Assembly: GCA_949126835.1 (NCBI GenBank)
Contig: OX421495.1
Coordinates: 27,901,721 to 27,965,720, forward strand
Length of the DNA: 64,000 nt
Direction of reading: 5' to 3'
Source: Anisus vortex
Lineage: Eukaryota > Mollusca > Gastropoda > Planorbidae
Shown: positions 39,857 to 50,110 of the stretch, in pieces
Layout: each line of letters starts with the position of its first letter
Numbering within the stretch: the stretch's first letter is position 1
The notes under the pieces: generated by a model
Seen by the model: only the letters and a program-made list of their open reading frames with translations
Told to the model about the DNA's origin: nothing
Database searches by the model: none
Made by a program: the position numbers and the translations under genes

Positions 39857-40572
39857 TTTGAAAGATTGATATCATTAAAATTTATTTCAATGTTACAAGT
39901 CCACTAAAATAGAACTCAATATAATCATAATATTATAATCAGGGGCCTCCAATGGGAGACCCGTCCATAAAATTTAAATTTCTAATCACGAGTAGTTTTA
40001 TTTCCACCTTGTAAAAGCTTTATTTAAATATATATAGAGGTTTTTTTAACATAAAACCTGCAGTTCAATTGATTTAAATATTTTACAATAAATACCAATT
40101 TACAAATTTATAACTATATTTTCAGAAAATTTTACCAAAAAATTCAAATGTATTTTATTATTATATATATAATAAATTTCATATCTCAAAATGAAATCTG
40201 AAATTTAAATATACCTTGTTATATTTATAACTAAAAGTAAGTTCTTATTTGATAGTCTCCCTTGTATAATTTTTAGCACATACTGCGATGAAAAGTTAAA
40301 TACTTTTAAGCAAATAATTTAAAATAAAATAAAAAGCATTTAATTAGACATCTGTCTGCTATTGATGGTTTTGTTTTGTTTTTTAAAAGTAATCCTATGT
40401 CTAAGGTACAGTGAAGAATATGTTGTTGTTTTTTTTACATAAAACACCAACATTAAATAACATTGAGAGGAAAGATTGATATCATTTTTTTTCAATTTTA
40501 CAAGTCCACTAAACAAGAAGATAATATAATCATAAACAGTCATGAACAGGAGCCTCCAATGGGAGACCCTTC
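39857..40572 (+). repeat. Two diverged direct repeats of about 110 bp, 600 bp apart
   Basis: Copies at 39857-39966 and 40466-40572 share aaagattgatatcatt, ttacaagtccactaaa, aatataatcata and gcctccaatgggagacc in the same order. They could be decayed long terminal repeats, or two insertions of one short element. Nothing coding lies between them. Confidence 0.65.
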
Positions 40573-40849
40573 CACTTTTTTTTTCAAAACAAGTTTATTT
40601 CGCCAGAGTCTAGATCTAAGTCCATAAACAATTGCTTTTATATCATTTTGTTTTGCATAGAGAGAGGATAGGTCTTCAATAGAAGACATTTATTTCAAAT
40701 ACAAAACTAGAGGATAGAAGACATAATCATGAGAGGTATATAGACTAGTTATAATAAAAAATATTTCCGTGGTTTTCCCATTTTTTCTTTTCATTCATCT
40801 GTTTATTGTACATGGATGTTCCATTCATGCTTCCTTTCATTAAGGTTCG

Positions 40850-40889
40850 TTGCAACCACTGATATCTTTTTATAGATCAGTGGTTGCAA
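40850..40889. repeat. Perfect 14-bp hairpin
   Basis: TTGCAACCACTGAT and its exact reverse complement are separated by 12 bases (atctttttatag). The hairpin is isolated, with similar cccatt/ttcattc text on both sides. It may be the core of a short foldback element. Confidence 0.7.
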
Positions 40890-41361
40890 GTTTTTCCCAT
40901 TCATTTTCGTTCATACATCGTTTATAAAAAATAGTAATTTATTTAAAATATTAAAATAAGTGGAAGGGGTATAATTTACACATTTGCAGGTTCTTTTACA
41001 AAGGAAGGCAACAATTGGTATTTTTATGTACAAATTATTTTACATAGTTTAGTCCCTTTTTAACGGGAAGAAGTTATATATATATATATATAAAATAGGT
41101 GATGTTTACATTGAAAACACGGGGAGAGGGGTACAATAAAGGCTAAATAGGCCATTCCCCTGCTCTCTTTTATTTTTGCAAGACAGTAACAAGTTAATAG
41201 AGAGGGTAGGGCTACAGAAGGAAAGGTGTGTGTTTATTAACAAGGTCGTGGAGACAGGAAGACCGGTTAAAACCTTTGGCCATTGACGTCGTTGTTTGTA
41301 AACATAGCAACCAAGTAAAAGGTGGGGGGGGGAGGAGGGATATTATTTGTATAGGAAGTGT

Positions 41362-44108
41362 CAGTGGAGTAGCTAGGGAGGGGCAGGGGGGGGGGGCAAA
41401 TGTCCCCGGGCGCCACGTTAGGGGGCGCCAAAATGAGTACCGGTATTAAAACTAATTATTTAATTTTATTTTGATGTAAACTAATGTATCCCAAATACGT
41501 TTGCAAGATTGAATTTCGGAGCTCCACAAAAATCTTCATTATAAACCAGTTGGCAAGCATGATTTTGGCGCCCCCATTGAGCATTAAGGGGCGCCATTCT
41601 ACTCATACAACAAATACACATCCTCAATGCAGGATTGCGGATGGCGTTTTTTATTAAACAAAGATCAGTTCGGGTTTAAATATTATTCTTCATACACTGA
41701 AGGTGGCATCTGGTTTTAACAATTACACAGGTTGGATAATTTCGAGTCAAATATACTTAGCATGAGTACACTCAGCTAAACAGGATCCAGTTGTTATCAC
41801 ATTTTTTGGAACAGTTGAAGGTATATATTTTTTTTCTCTCGTTCAACAACTCGTTGGGGGAGAATTAAAAAGAGTTGTGCCAATCACAGTGAAGATGGAG
41901 TCTGAAACACGCTGGAGTGCACGATCAGAAGCTGTTAAAGCTATTTATGAAGGGCTAGATGAACTAGTAGGGCTGTTGGAAAAATTATCAGAAGATGCAA
42001 CTTTGACGCCTGACACCATAAGTGTTGCAGAAATGTTGCTGGCAGGCATATTAAACTTTAACTTCCTAGTTTTGTTACATTTATGGAATATTATACTCGG
42101 GAAAATTGAAACGGTTGCAGGATCCTACTACCGTATGAATTTCAAGGAAGCAACAAGCATCTGATCTTGAATCGCTGGAGCAAGAACTTGTCAACAATCG
42201 TGATAATTTGAGCTAGGTTGCGGTAGACAATGGAAAAACAAGATGCACAACTTGGGGAATCGAGGTTGACAGAAGGATTAGACGACAAAGGAGGATGCCT
42301 GGAGAATTAGCAATATAGATGCAGGACTTTCTGCAGAAGAGAAAATTGCACTTTTTATGAACAGCGTAATTGATAGACTCAGGAGATATCAATACGGTTT
42401 TTACGTCTAAAAAAGCTAAACACCAAATTTGGATTTTTACTAGACGTCAAAACTCTTCTCGCTGAGACAAATGTCGATATACACTTCGTCACAATTGCAA
42501 AATTTCTTCGACACTGACGTCAATGGTCACAAATCGTGCACAGCAATCGGAGACTGCAAAATGATGCTCAGTGCCCGGACTGAAGTTCTACCGGAAACTC
42601 CTTTGGATCTTCTTGGTTGTGTTGTTAATATTATGGAGATGACGTATTTCCGAATCTGCGCATTTCATTGCAAATACTTCTAACGATTGCTGTTTCAATT
42701 GCAAGCATTGAGCGGTCCTTCAGCAAACTGAAGCTTATTTTGTCTTATTTAATTCAATGGGACAAGATCATCTGAGTCAGGGGTCGGCAACCTAGGGAAC
42801 GTGTGCCAAACTTGGCAGAGCGAATTTCAAGGGCACGCGAGAGACTTCCAAGAGATCTTTTTTTATTGATGAAAAAATATGTTTTTTTATTGATGAAAAA
42901 CAAACATTTTCCAGTTCTTAATGAGGAAAACTGACTTTTGAAGACGATGTTTCTGAATGACAGAGCGAGACATTTCAGTTAGTTGAACGCAATTGGTTAA
43001 ATGGAAAAACAATTAATGCTGCATAATATGTTTATTTACAACTGTTTAACGTGAATCAATTGTATACTTCTAATAAATAAATATTGTAATGAATACATAT
43101 AAAAAGAAATAACAATTAGTCAGTAATATTTGTTATATTACAAAACATAACTTGTTTGGCATCAATATTAAATCAAAATTAGAAATTTTATTTTAATTAA
43201 AGGGAGATAATTAGCTCATTTTTTAATGTTATTATTTCTAATACTGTGTTTCTTAAATGGCATACAACGTATAACGTTATAATGACCAAATTGTAAAATG
43301 TAGTTGAAAATTATATAAAAATATGACTAAAACATTTCATGCACATTTTTTAAACATTACATTAACTACCCAGTTTGTATGATTACTACATATGAATTCC
43401 ACTCTACTATAGTGCATTAAACTTAATGTATGTATTAAACAATTTAAAGACAATCTCAGTTAAAACTGAGAATAAACTATTATCAATATTATCAGTTGCT
43501 AGGTCCTTATTTGGACAACCAAATGATAATGTTTACAAAATCATTACCAAAAATATGAAAGTTTGGTAATAATATTTTTTTTGGGTATAAATGCAAATAA
43601 AAAGGTTGATAATCACAAACGCGTTAATTATTGTTATTAAATATAAAATGCTTTACCGTTTTTTTTTTCCATAAATAAATTTCCTTTGCTTTTGGCCTTG
43701 GTCTTGCTACGGAGTTTAGAACGGTTTAGAAATCCTAGTTTGGCACACAATTAGCAAAAGGTTGCCGACCCATGGTCTGAGTGATCTTGCACTCCTTAGC
43801 ATCGAAAGATAAACACTTGAGAATATTAATTTTGACAACGTGATTGACGAGTAAGCGACAGTCAAATCAAGGAGGATCAATTTGTTGTAGACTATGTATA
43901 TTCCAGTCATGTATAATTAGTAGAATATCTTTTTTTTTCAAATAAATTTTTTACAAATGTCTAGAGACGTATTCTATTTCATTAAAATACCAAATGCTTC
44001 GAAAATGAACCATATAAACCGTAAAATTTCAAAATTTTCTAGAGTCCGAGCAGGGGCGCAGACTTTATGTCATGTCCCCGGGCGCAGATGACCCTAGCTA
44101 CGCCACTG
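41362..44108 (+). mobile_element. hAT element with transposase remnant, 8-bp target duplication
   Basis: The termini are CAGTGGAGTAGCTAGGG (41362) and CCCTAGCTACGCCACTG (to 44108). Both flanks carry GGAAGTGT (41354-41361 and 44109-44116), an 8-bp hAT-type duplication. Transposase remnants on the plus strand include ETRWSARSEAVKAIYEGLDE (about 41900-41960) and a C-terminal dimerisation-domain relic near 42690-42770, with VSIASIERSFSKLKLI recognisable across a frame change. A second element (42778-43774) interrupts that relic. Multiple frame breaks make it inactive. Confidence 0.9.
42778..43774. mobile_element. Nested hAT-type non-autonomous element
   Basis: Ends CAGGGGTCGGCAACC (42778) and GGTTGCCGACCCATG (to 43774) are inverted repeats with a one-base difference. 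The flanks atctgagt (42770-42777) and gtctgagt (43775-43782) are an 8-bp duplication with one mismatch. It split the coding end of the surrounding hAT transposase (GQDHLS, then DLALLSIER when the insert is removed). The interior has no ORF of note. Confidence 0.88.
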
Positions 44109-44716
44109 GGAAGTGTTACGATAGAGAGACACATGGGAAATTGTTTAAACAAAGGTATGATATGAAATATTAAGATATTAAAATATTTCGTCGAACTCCT
44201 TCGGCGTTAACTTTTGGGCATATAACTTAGTTGGAAAAATACAAAAGTTAGTGAGTGGTGAGCGTCGAGGCTTGTTTTGAAAGAATCGACTTTCCTGGCC
44301 TTGCTCCCCTCCCGCCCCGGTGGTTGCGATCGGAACGGGGCCGGCGTTTGGCTAGTATTGTTATATCGAGCCTTTTTCTTCTTTTCTGTCGCTCTCACTA
44401 GTGCCCCAAGTTAACCGTAATATTCGCTATGATATTTTGTTTGTTTAAAGGATTGAAAGAAGGAGAGAAGAGAAATGGTGAGTTGTAGTGCGGTTCACGA
44501 CAGGTCCACAGAACCTGTTTCATTAATCACTTCCAATCCATGTAATTGTGCCGCACGAACCAATTTTTTACTCACTACTGGACCTTTGGCACAACTACTT
44601 TAATTAACACAACCGACTGGGGCCTAACAGTTTGGGCATCCCCAACTTCGGGTAGTCCACTGACAGTTTGGTTGGTAAATAGGCTCTCGGTCATTGTGCT
44701 GACATGCTAGCCTGTG

Positions 44717-45590
44717 TCAATTGTGGCCTTGCAACATAGCCCGTTGAGGCTGACATTTAGGGTAGGGCCGGTGCCAATCATGCATCTGGCTCAGTAACGT
44801 CGAATCCTTTTCTAGTGCAACAGTTGACTGCCATCCTTTCGGGCACTTTCCCGCAAGGTGATCAGGGCTGCCACGGGTATAGCAGCATCCAGGACGACAA
44901 CTGTAGTGGTCTGGTTCACCTAAACGCTGTGGGTAACGCCGAGAATCAGGACTTTGCTGTAACAGCTGCAGACACTCTATTGTTGATGATAATTCACCCA
45001 CCTGCTTGGCCAGTGCCAATACCAATTTTTCCAGCTCGGGGCCCGGCTGTTTTGACTCAACCGTAATGGCTGCAGAGTGATCAGGTGGCCGTCACATTCG
45101 TCATCAGACCAGCGGATAGCAGTATCTCGCAGAACTATTAATGAGGTCTTCGGGTTCTTGTGGAGCTCCTCTCGCAGGTACTTCCTCAGGATGGGGTCCA
45201 GCAGTTTTTTTGCAAAGTGGTCCCTCAAGATGACATAATCTGTGAGGGCCACTGAGAGACAGGTTTGTCGGGCTAGCAAGGCATCAAAGGCAGCCCACAA
45301 GATCTCACGGTCTCCGAGGCATGTTGGTGGACCATGTGAAACAGGCCCATTAATTTGGAGATACTACGCTTCTCCTCATAGACGGACTGCAACACCCTTA
45401 TCAACTCTTCAGGGCTGGACCTCACTTCCGGTGGGTGGCACCTAAACTCTGCCCTTATCGACTCTCCCAGGTGAGCCCATAGCAAGTCGAATCTCTTCTT
45501 TCTTCATCTGCGATGTCTCGTCTCACCTTCCAGGCACCTCTAATGTCCTCGATAAAGCTCTCCACGTCGCTTGGTTAGTTACTGCCATAA
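44717..45590 (-). pseudogene. Retrotransposon gag-like pseudogene
   Basis: The minus strand, read with frameshifts, gives ESFIEDIRGAWKVRRDIADE, then LWAHLGESIRAEFRCHPPEV, RSSPEELIRVLQSVYEEKRS, LARQTCLSVALTDYVILRDH and LRKYLREELHKNPKTSLIVL. A broken zinc-knuckle-like CRPGCCYTRGSPDHLAGKCP follows. This is the architecture of a Ty3/Gypsy-type capsid with a nucleocapsid knuckle. No protease, reverse transcriptase or LTR is visible nearby, so it is an isolated relic. Confidence 0.65.
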
Positions 45591-45611
45591 AATCGCTGTA
45601 CTTGTAGATCT

Positions 45612-45892
45612 AAATAATCGGGACACAGTGGTTGTACGGCATGGATGTACTCGTCTGGCGTACCGAAGCTCCAGGTTCAAATTATGGCGGAAGCTATAGG
45701 ATTTGTTCACTGGTCTGGAGGGTGTCCCTAGCCCTAAGTCTACATATCCCTGATACATTATATTATAGCTAGTAGGGGAAAAGTAAAGACGGCTATGTGT
45801 ACTGTGCTGGCCACACAATCTCCTAGTAAACATATTCGTCATATGCAGTGGTCACATAAACTGGTGAACGCTACTTCTCCTGGCCTATATAA
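45612..45892 (+). mobile_element. tRNA-derived SINE, same family as 61715-62215
   Basis: Shared blocks with the copy at 61715-62215 are the tRNA-like head with a B-box relic (caggttcaaatt), ggagggtgtccct, ggggtaaag/ggggaaaag, gtgctggccacacaatc and actggtgaacgct. The body is diverged. It lies directly upstream of the gag relic's start. Confidence 0.65.
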
Positions 45893-46550
45893 CACAATGT
45901 AAAAAAAAAACACAACTTTTTCTCTGTTTATCGACATTTTTTTATGTTTCTTAATTGATTTGAGTATGCTGAATCTGAATGTGAAATTTTTTTTTATTGC
46001 ATCAACCGTTTGATAATAAAACCAAGAAATCAATTAATTAAAGGGGTTGCTGCATTATCAGGGCCGGCTCTAGGAGAAAACAAATTCTGCGGCCTCATTA
46101 AAGGGCCTTCGGCGGGATCTGTCGGGTATTGAACTTCGAAAATGTGTTTCCGTTAATAATTGTGATAACAAATAATTTTATTTATCACCTTTGATTAATG
46201 ACTGGGATATGTAAATAAAACGGTTGACTGAAAAGTAACAATGGATTTGCATTTAGTCTTTTTTTTGTTGAAGATTATAAATCTAAATTATTATTGGAAA
46301 AGATACAAATCGCACAGTTTTACATTAGGAAGTCTATATGAGTTTATAGGTTTTATAATTGAATGTAGGGCCTACAGTTCTCTTAATAACAAACAGAAAC
46401 TCACAATTAGATTACAGGTAGTTTTTCTGTTTTTATAACACTTAAAAAAAAAGGAAACTTGATATTGTTTGATATTGGATTATTGTTTTCTTAACTACGG
46501 TCCAAAAGTCACTTTTAAATACTGATTAACAGTATTTATACTCCTGTGAA

Positions 46551-46725
46551 GCCGGCTGGTCAAGCGGTTTGTTCACCGGACTGTCAACCAAAAACCAACG
46601 GACAGGTTACGGGTTCTATCCCTGCCACCGACGGATCCCTGTCGCCCTGCAGGAGTTTTGGGCCTAGTGGACGTAATAATCTTCTATGTAGAAGGAACGT
46701 CTGTAAACTTATAAGATAAAGACTA
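46551..46725 (+). mobile_element. tRNA-derived SINE with LINE-like 3' tail
   Basis: The head gccggctggtcaagcggttt contains an A-box (TGGTCAAGCGG), and GGTTACGGGTTCTATCC is the B-box, at tRNA-like spacing. The body (ccaccgacggatccctgtcg, ccctgcaggagttttgggcc) is followed by ggacgtaataatcttcta and gaaggaacgtctgtaa, nearly the same as the CR1-like LINE 3' end at 2499-2535. It is inserted in the hAT at 46059-50102. Confidence 0.88.
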
Positions 46726-48548
46726 AAATCCTAATGGTACTTTTCTTGCTTTCTGCTTAGCAAATTCTTGTATGAGGGCATTGAGTCTGTCTTGCTATCT
46801 CACTTTCAATAGAAAATGTCGCTATACCCACAAGTCTCTCCTGACACATTGTACCACGCAGATAGGTTTTAATTAGCTTAAGTTTTGAAAAACTTCGTTC
46901 AGCACAAGCTACAGAAAGTGGCAACGTACGCAAAATACGAAGGGCTACACAAATGTTAGGAAATCCATTTCTAAGAGTGTTGGTAAATGTAGTTTAGGAC
47001 TTCTTCATGACTGATTCATGGAGATGATGAGAAATTTCTCTTTTTTCAGAACACAGTCCTACTACTGTACTACGTACAGCAGCAATGTTAGATTCATGCA
47101 AACCTTCATCATTTTCTATTGTTAATGCTTTTTCCAAGTCTTTGCACATCGACTTAACCTCTGATATAGTCTAGTCTTGTTTTTAAGGTCAGGAATGTTG
47201 TACAAAAATCCAGACACCAGACACTTTATTGAACTGGGAAAATCTTTCTTTTACCGCATTAGCAGCTGTGTCTGAAGCAGCAAAATAAAAGTGGATCTTG
47301 AAACTTTGTGGGGTCACCTGCAATATTTAAAGATTCATCTGTTGATTCGTAATCAAACATGTTCTTTTTTTTTCGACTTTCGGACCTACTCTTTCTCGAC
47401 TGGTTCTATTTCAACTTCTTCTGCTGCTTTATTACCATCAATCAGAACTCTCTTGAACTCTAAATCACTTCTAGCTGTAACCAATAAACTCTTCGTTTCT
47501 TTCAGGGGACTAGAGTAAATCACCTCAGCGCGAACACCAGCACGTTGCGAACACTAGTCGAAAAAACGTTCACAGTTTCTCTATTTTTATGTCTACTACG
47601 AAAGCGAGCGTCAATTTAAAGAAAGCATGGCAGTTATTCCTCAATATCCTTAGGCCGTTTCAGTTACGGGAAGAGCATTTTTGTGATCTATTCTGTGCCT
47701 CCCACCGGATGAACGAGGGTGGTATCCGGGTTAAGACTACTTTTCCTTTCCTTCTTACATTTAAATGTGTTTGCTATCGGATCATCACTAGGATATAGTT
47801 AAGGAACCATGCTGTTATGATTTACAATAATTATTTATAGTAATGTTCGTTTTAAAGGGGTGTTCGCAATGACGTATGCAAAACGTAGGATTGATCCTCA
47901 TAGCGAACACTTTTTTTTCTGTTGGAGTGGGTATCTAAATAAAGCTGTCGAAAATGAGCTGTACTTAGAACAAGACTCGGGAGAGAAGAAGCGCACAAAA
48001 AACACTGAAAAGAGATGGGTCAATAAACGTAATTGAAGTAAGCTCTGAGAGCAGCTTCTACAAATATTATATATATATCATACTACAACTAATGGAACTA
48101 GAAATGGCTTCAATTTCAATGTTGTTTGTTTGAAAATACAGTACAGATATCATGCATTTATCAAAAGGCGCATGTAGGCTAGCTTGTCTTTCTCTTTACT
48201 GTTGGTGCAGAGGTTAAGCAATTTAAACGATCTGTCAAAGTCTAGATTTTAGGCCTACACCATAAAACTCATTGGTTTAGAAAAAAAATATTTAAACAAT
48301 TTAAACGATCTGTCAAAGTCTAGACAAATGCATGTGGCAATACAATAGTATGGGCATCTCCAGTGTTCTTTACATTAACAAAATAATAAATATTTGATGA
48401 CTTTGGCTTAGTGTTTGCTCTGAAATTAAAGTGTTCGCTGTGAAGTTTAATGAAAAAAAAAGTGTTCGCTATGAAGCAGCAAACATGATCGTCTGAGAAT
48501 GCAATCTACACCCTAACCCTGCGTAGTAATACAATGATGTATGATCAT

Positions 48549-49074
48549 TAGGGTTGCCATCCGTCCCGATATATCGGGACTATCACCGTTATTGACCTTC
48601 TTGTCCCGACATCCAGACAAGACCCAATTTTGTCCCGATTTTTCAAAATACTGTTACGAGCTTGGCTCAAAAACTGAAAGAACCCCACCTGTTAGTTCAA
48701 CATGCAAATCGCAGCCTCAGTTTTATTTATGTCAACAAGTTTATGTTGACAAGGTCGTCTCACAGATTGCATTTTGCGTATTCTGTATCGACGATGCAAG
48801 TACATTCTGGATATAGCGCCTTCATTCGAGAAAATACCAGACTGACTTGCATGGAGTTTTATAAATAGCCTACGTAAATGAAACAAAAATCTTGCTGAAA
48901 AAGGTGAAATCTTCCGAAAAATATGATGTACCAACTACTTCTGCCGCAACAAGTTCCACTCATTGTGTTTTAAATAAAAAGTAATTATATTTTATATTAA
49001 ATCACATTTTACTTCATTTTTACACCCCATCTCAGAGTGTCCCGACGAAGTTCCAGCTAGAAATGGCAACTCTA
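48549..49074. mobile_element. hAT-type MITE with perfect 8-bp target duplication
   Basis: TAGGGTTGCCATCCGTCCCG at the left is mirrored by cggga...aaatggcaactcta at the right. Both sides carry ATGATCAT (48541-48548 and 49075-49082). Subterminal GTCCCGA motifs recur. It is nested within the degenerate hAT at 46059-50102. Confidence 0.87.
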
Positions 49075-50110
49075 ATGATCATTCAAGTAGCCTCGTTGTC
49101 GTACTATCTTTTGGTACTTTCGTTTTTATCCTAAGTCTAACGGTGTAGAAACTAGGTCACATAGACTAAGTAGGGTGCTTTTTTTTAGCCTTATGGTGTT
49201 TGCAAAGGGTGATTTACTCTAACTGCTCTCTGGGGACTGAAGTCCTTTTCTTGCAGTATCTTACGTTATGTTTACTTGAAACAAAATGTTGTGCCATGTG
49301 AAAAGTGCAACAATAAACTTGAAGTCTGAGATATTTTTAAGTTACCCAAGTGCTTCTACCTTCAGAATAATGCCACTAGATCTGTTTAGAGAAGGGTCAG
49401 AAATATCTTCCAAGAAATCACAAAAATGAGATACTTAGTACCGCAGAGGTGTTAGTGCATCAATATGACTAGACCATCTTGCCCCACTTAGGGGTTTTAA
49501 ATGTCAAAGAATGTGACGGCACGAAATCTCCCATCGACAAGTTGATGCTGAATAGTATAGATCTTCATATGTTCGTTGGACCACATCAAAAAGGTAGTAA
49601 CTTCCACACAGCATCGTTGACTACGAGGTTCAAAGTATGTGAGCAGCATGGCACATACAACGCTCGTGGGTTGACATCTAATATTCTTTTTTTAACTCCA
49701 CTTTCCTTTCATGTTGCTGCCATTGTCGTAACCTTGCCCTCGATTATTCTCTACTGGCAACAACTTGAAGGTCACGTCTCTTCACTGTGATATTCCGCCG
49801 CCGCTTAGCATCGGTGTGGCGGGGGGAGAGTGTTGGGTTGTCGCTTTGCACTCCGCTACGCACAGCGAGGTTGCCAAACTGAGTTGTGTTAGGGCATACT
49901 TTCCTATTTCCTAAGACAACTTAAATAAAATAGCCTACCCTTCGCCTTTCATCGCCTAGTAATTCATCTACCTATGCTGGTAGCGCGCAGAAGCACTAAA
50001 CTTTAATAAAGTTTATATTTTTAAATCCCCAAATGTAAAAAAATCCTCAATTTTGCGCCCTAGGCAGCCGCCTAGTTCGCCTATATGGATGAGCCTGCCC
50101 TGGCATTATT

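Larger units (their letters stand above)
46059..50102 (-). mobile_element. Large degenerate hAT element with nested insertions
   Basis: The left end CAGGGCCGGCTCTAGG and the right end (reverse complement CAGGGCAGGCTCATCC) are imperfect TIRs. Flanks gcattat (46052-46058) and gcattat (50103-50109) match over seven bases. On the minus strand near 46830-46950 a clear hAT dimerisation motif is readable: LPLSVACAERSFSKLKLIKT, then YLRGTMCQERLVGIATFSIE. A tRNA-SINE (46551-46725) and a hAT MITE (48549-49074) are nested in it. It is inactive through many stops. Confidence 0.72.

Noticed and set aside
46551..46625. Functional tRNA gene
   Set aside because: A and B boxes are present, but the segment is followed by a shared SINE body and LINE-like tail, and a second copy occurs at 62588-62766.
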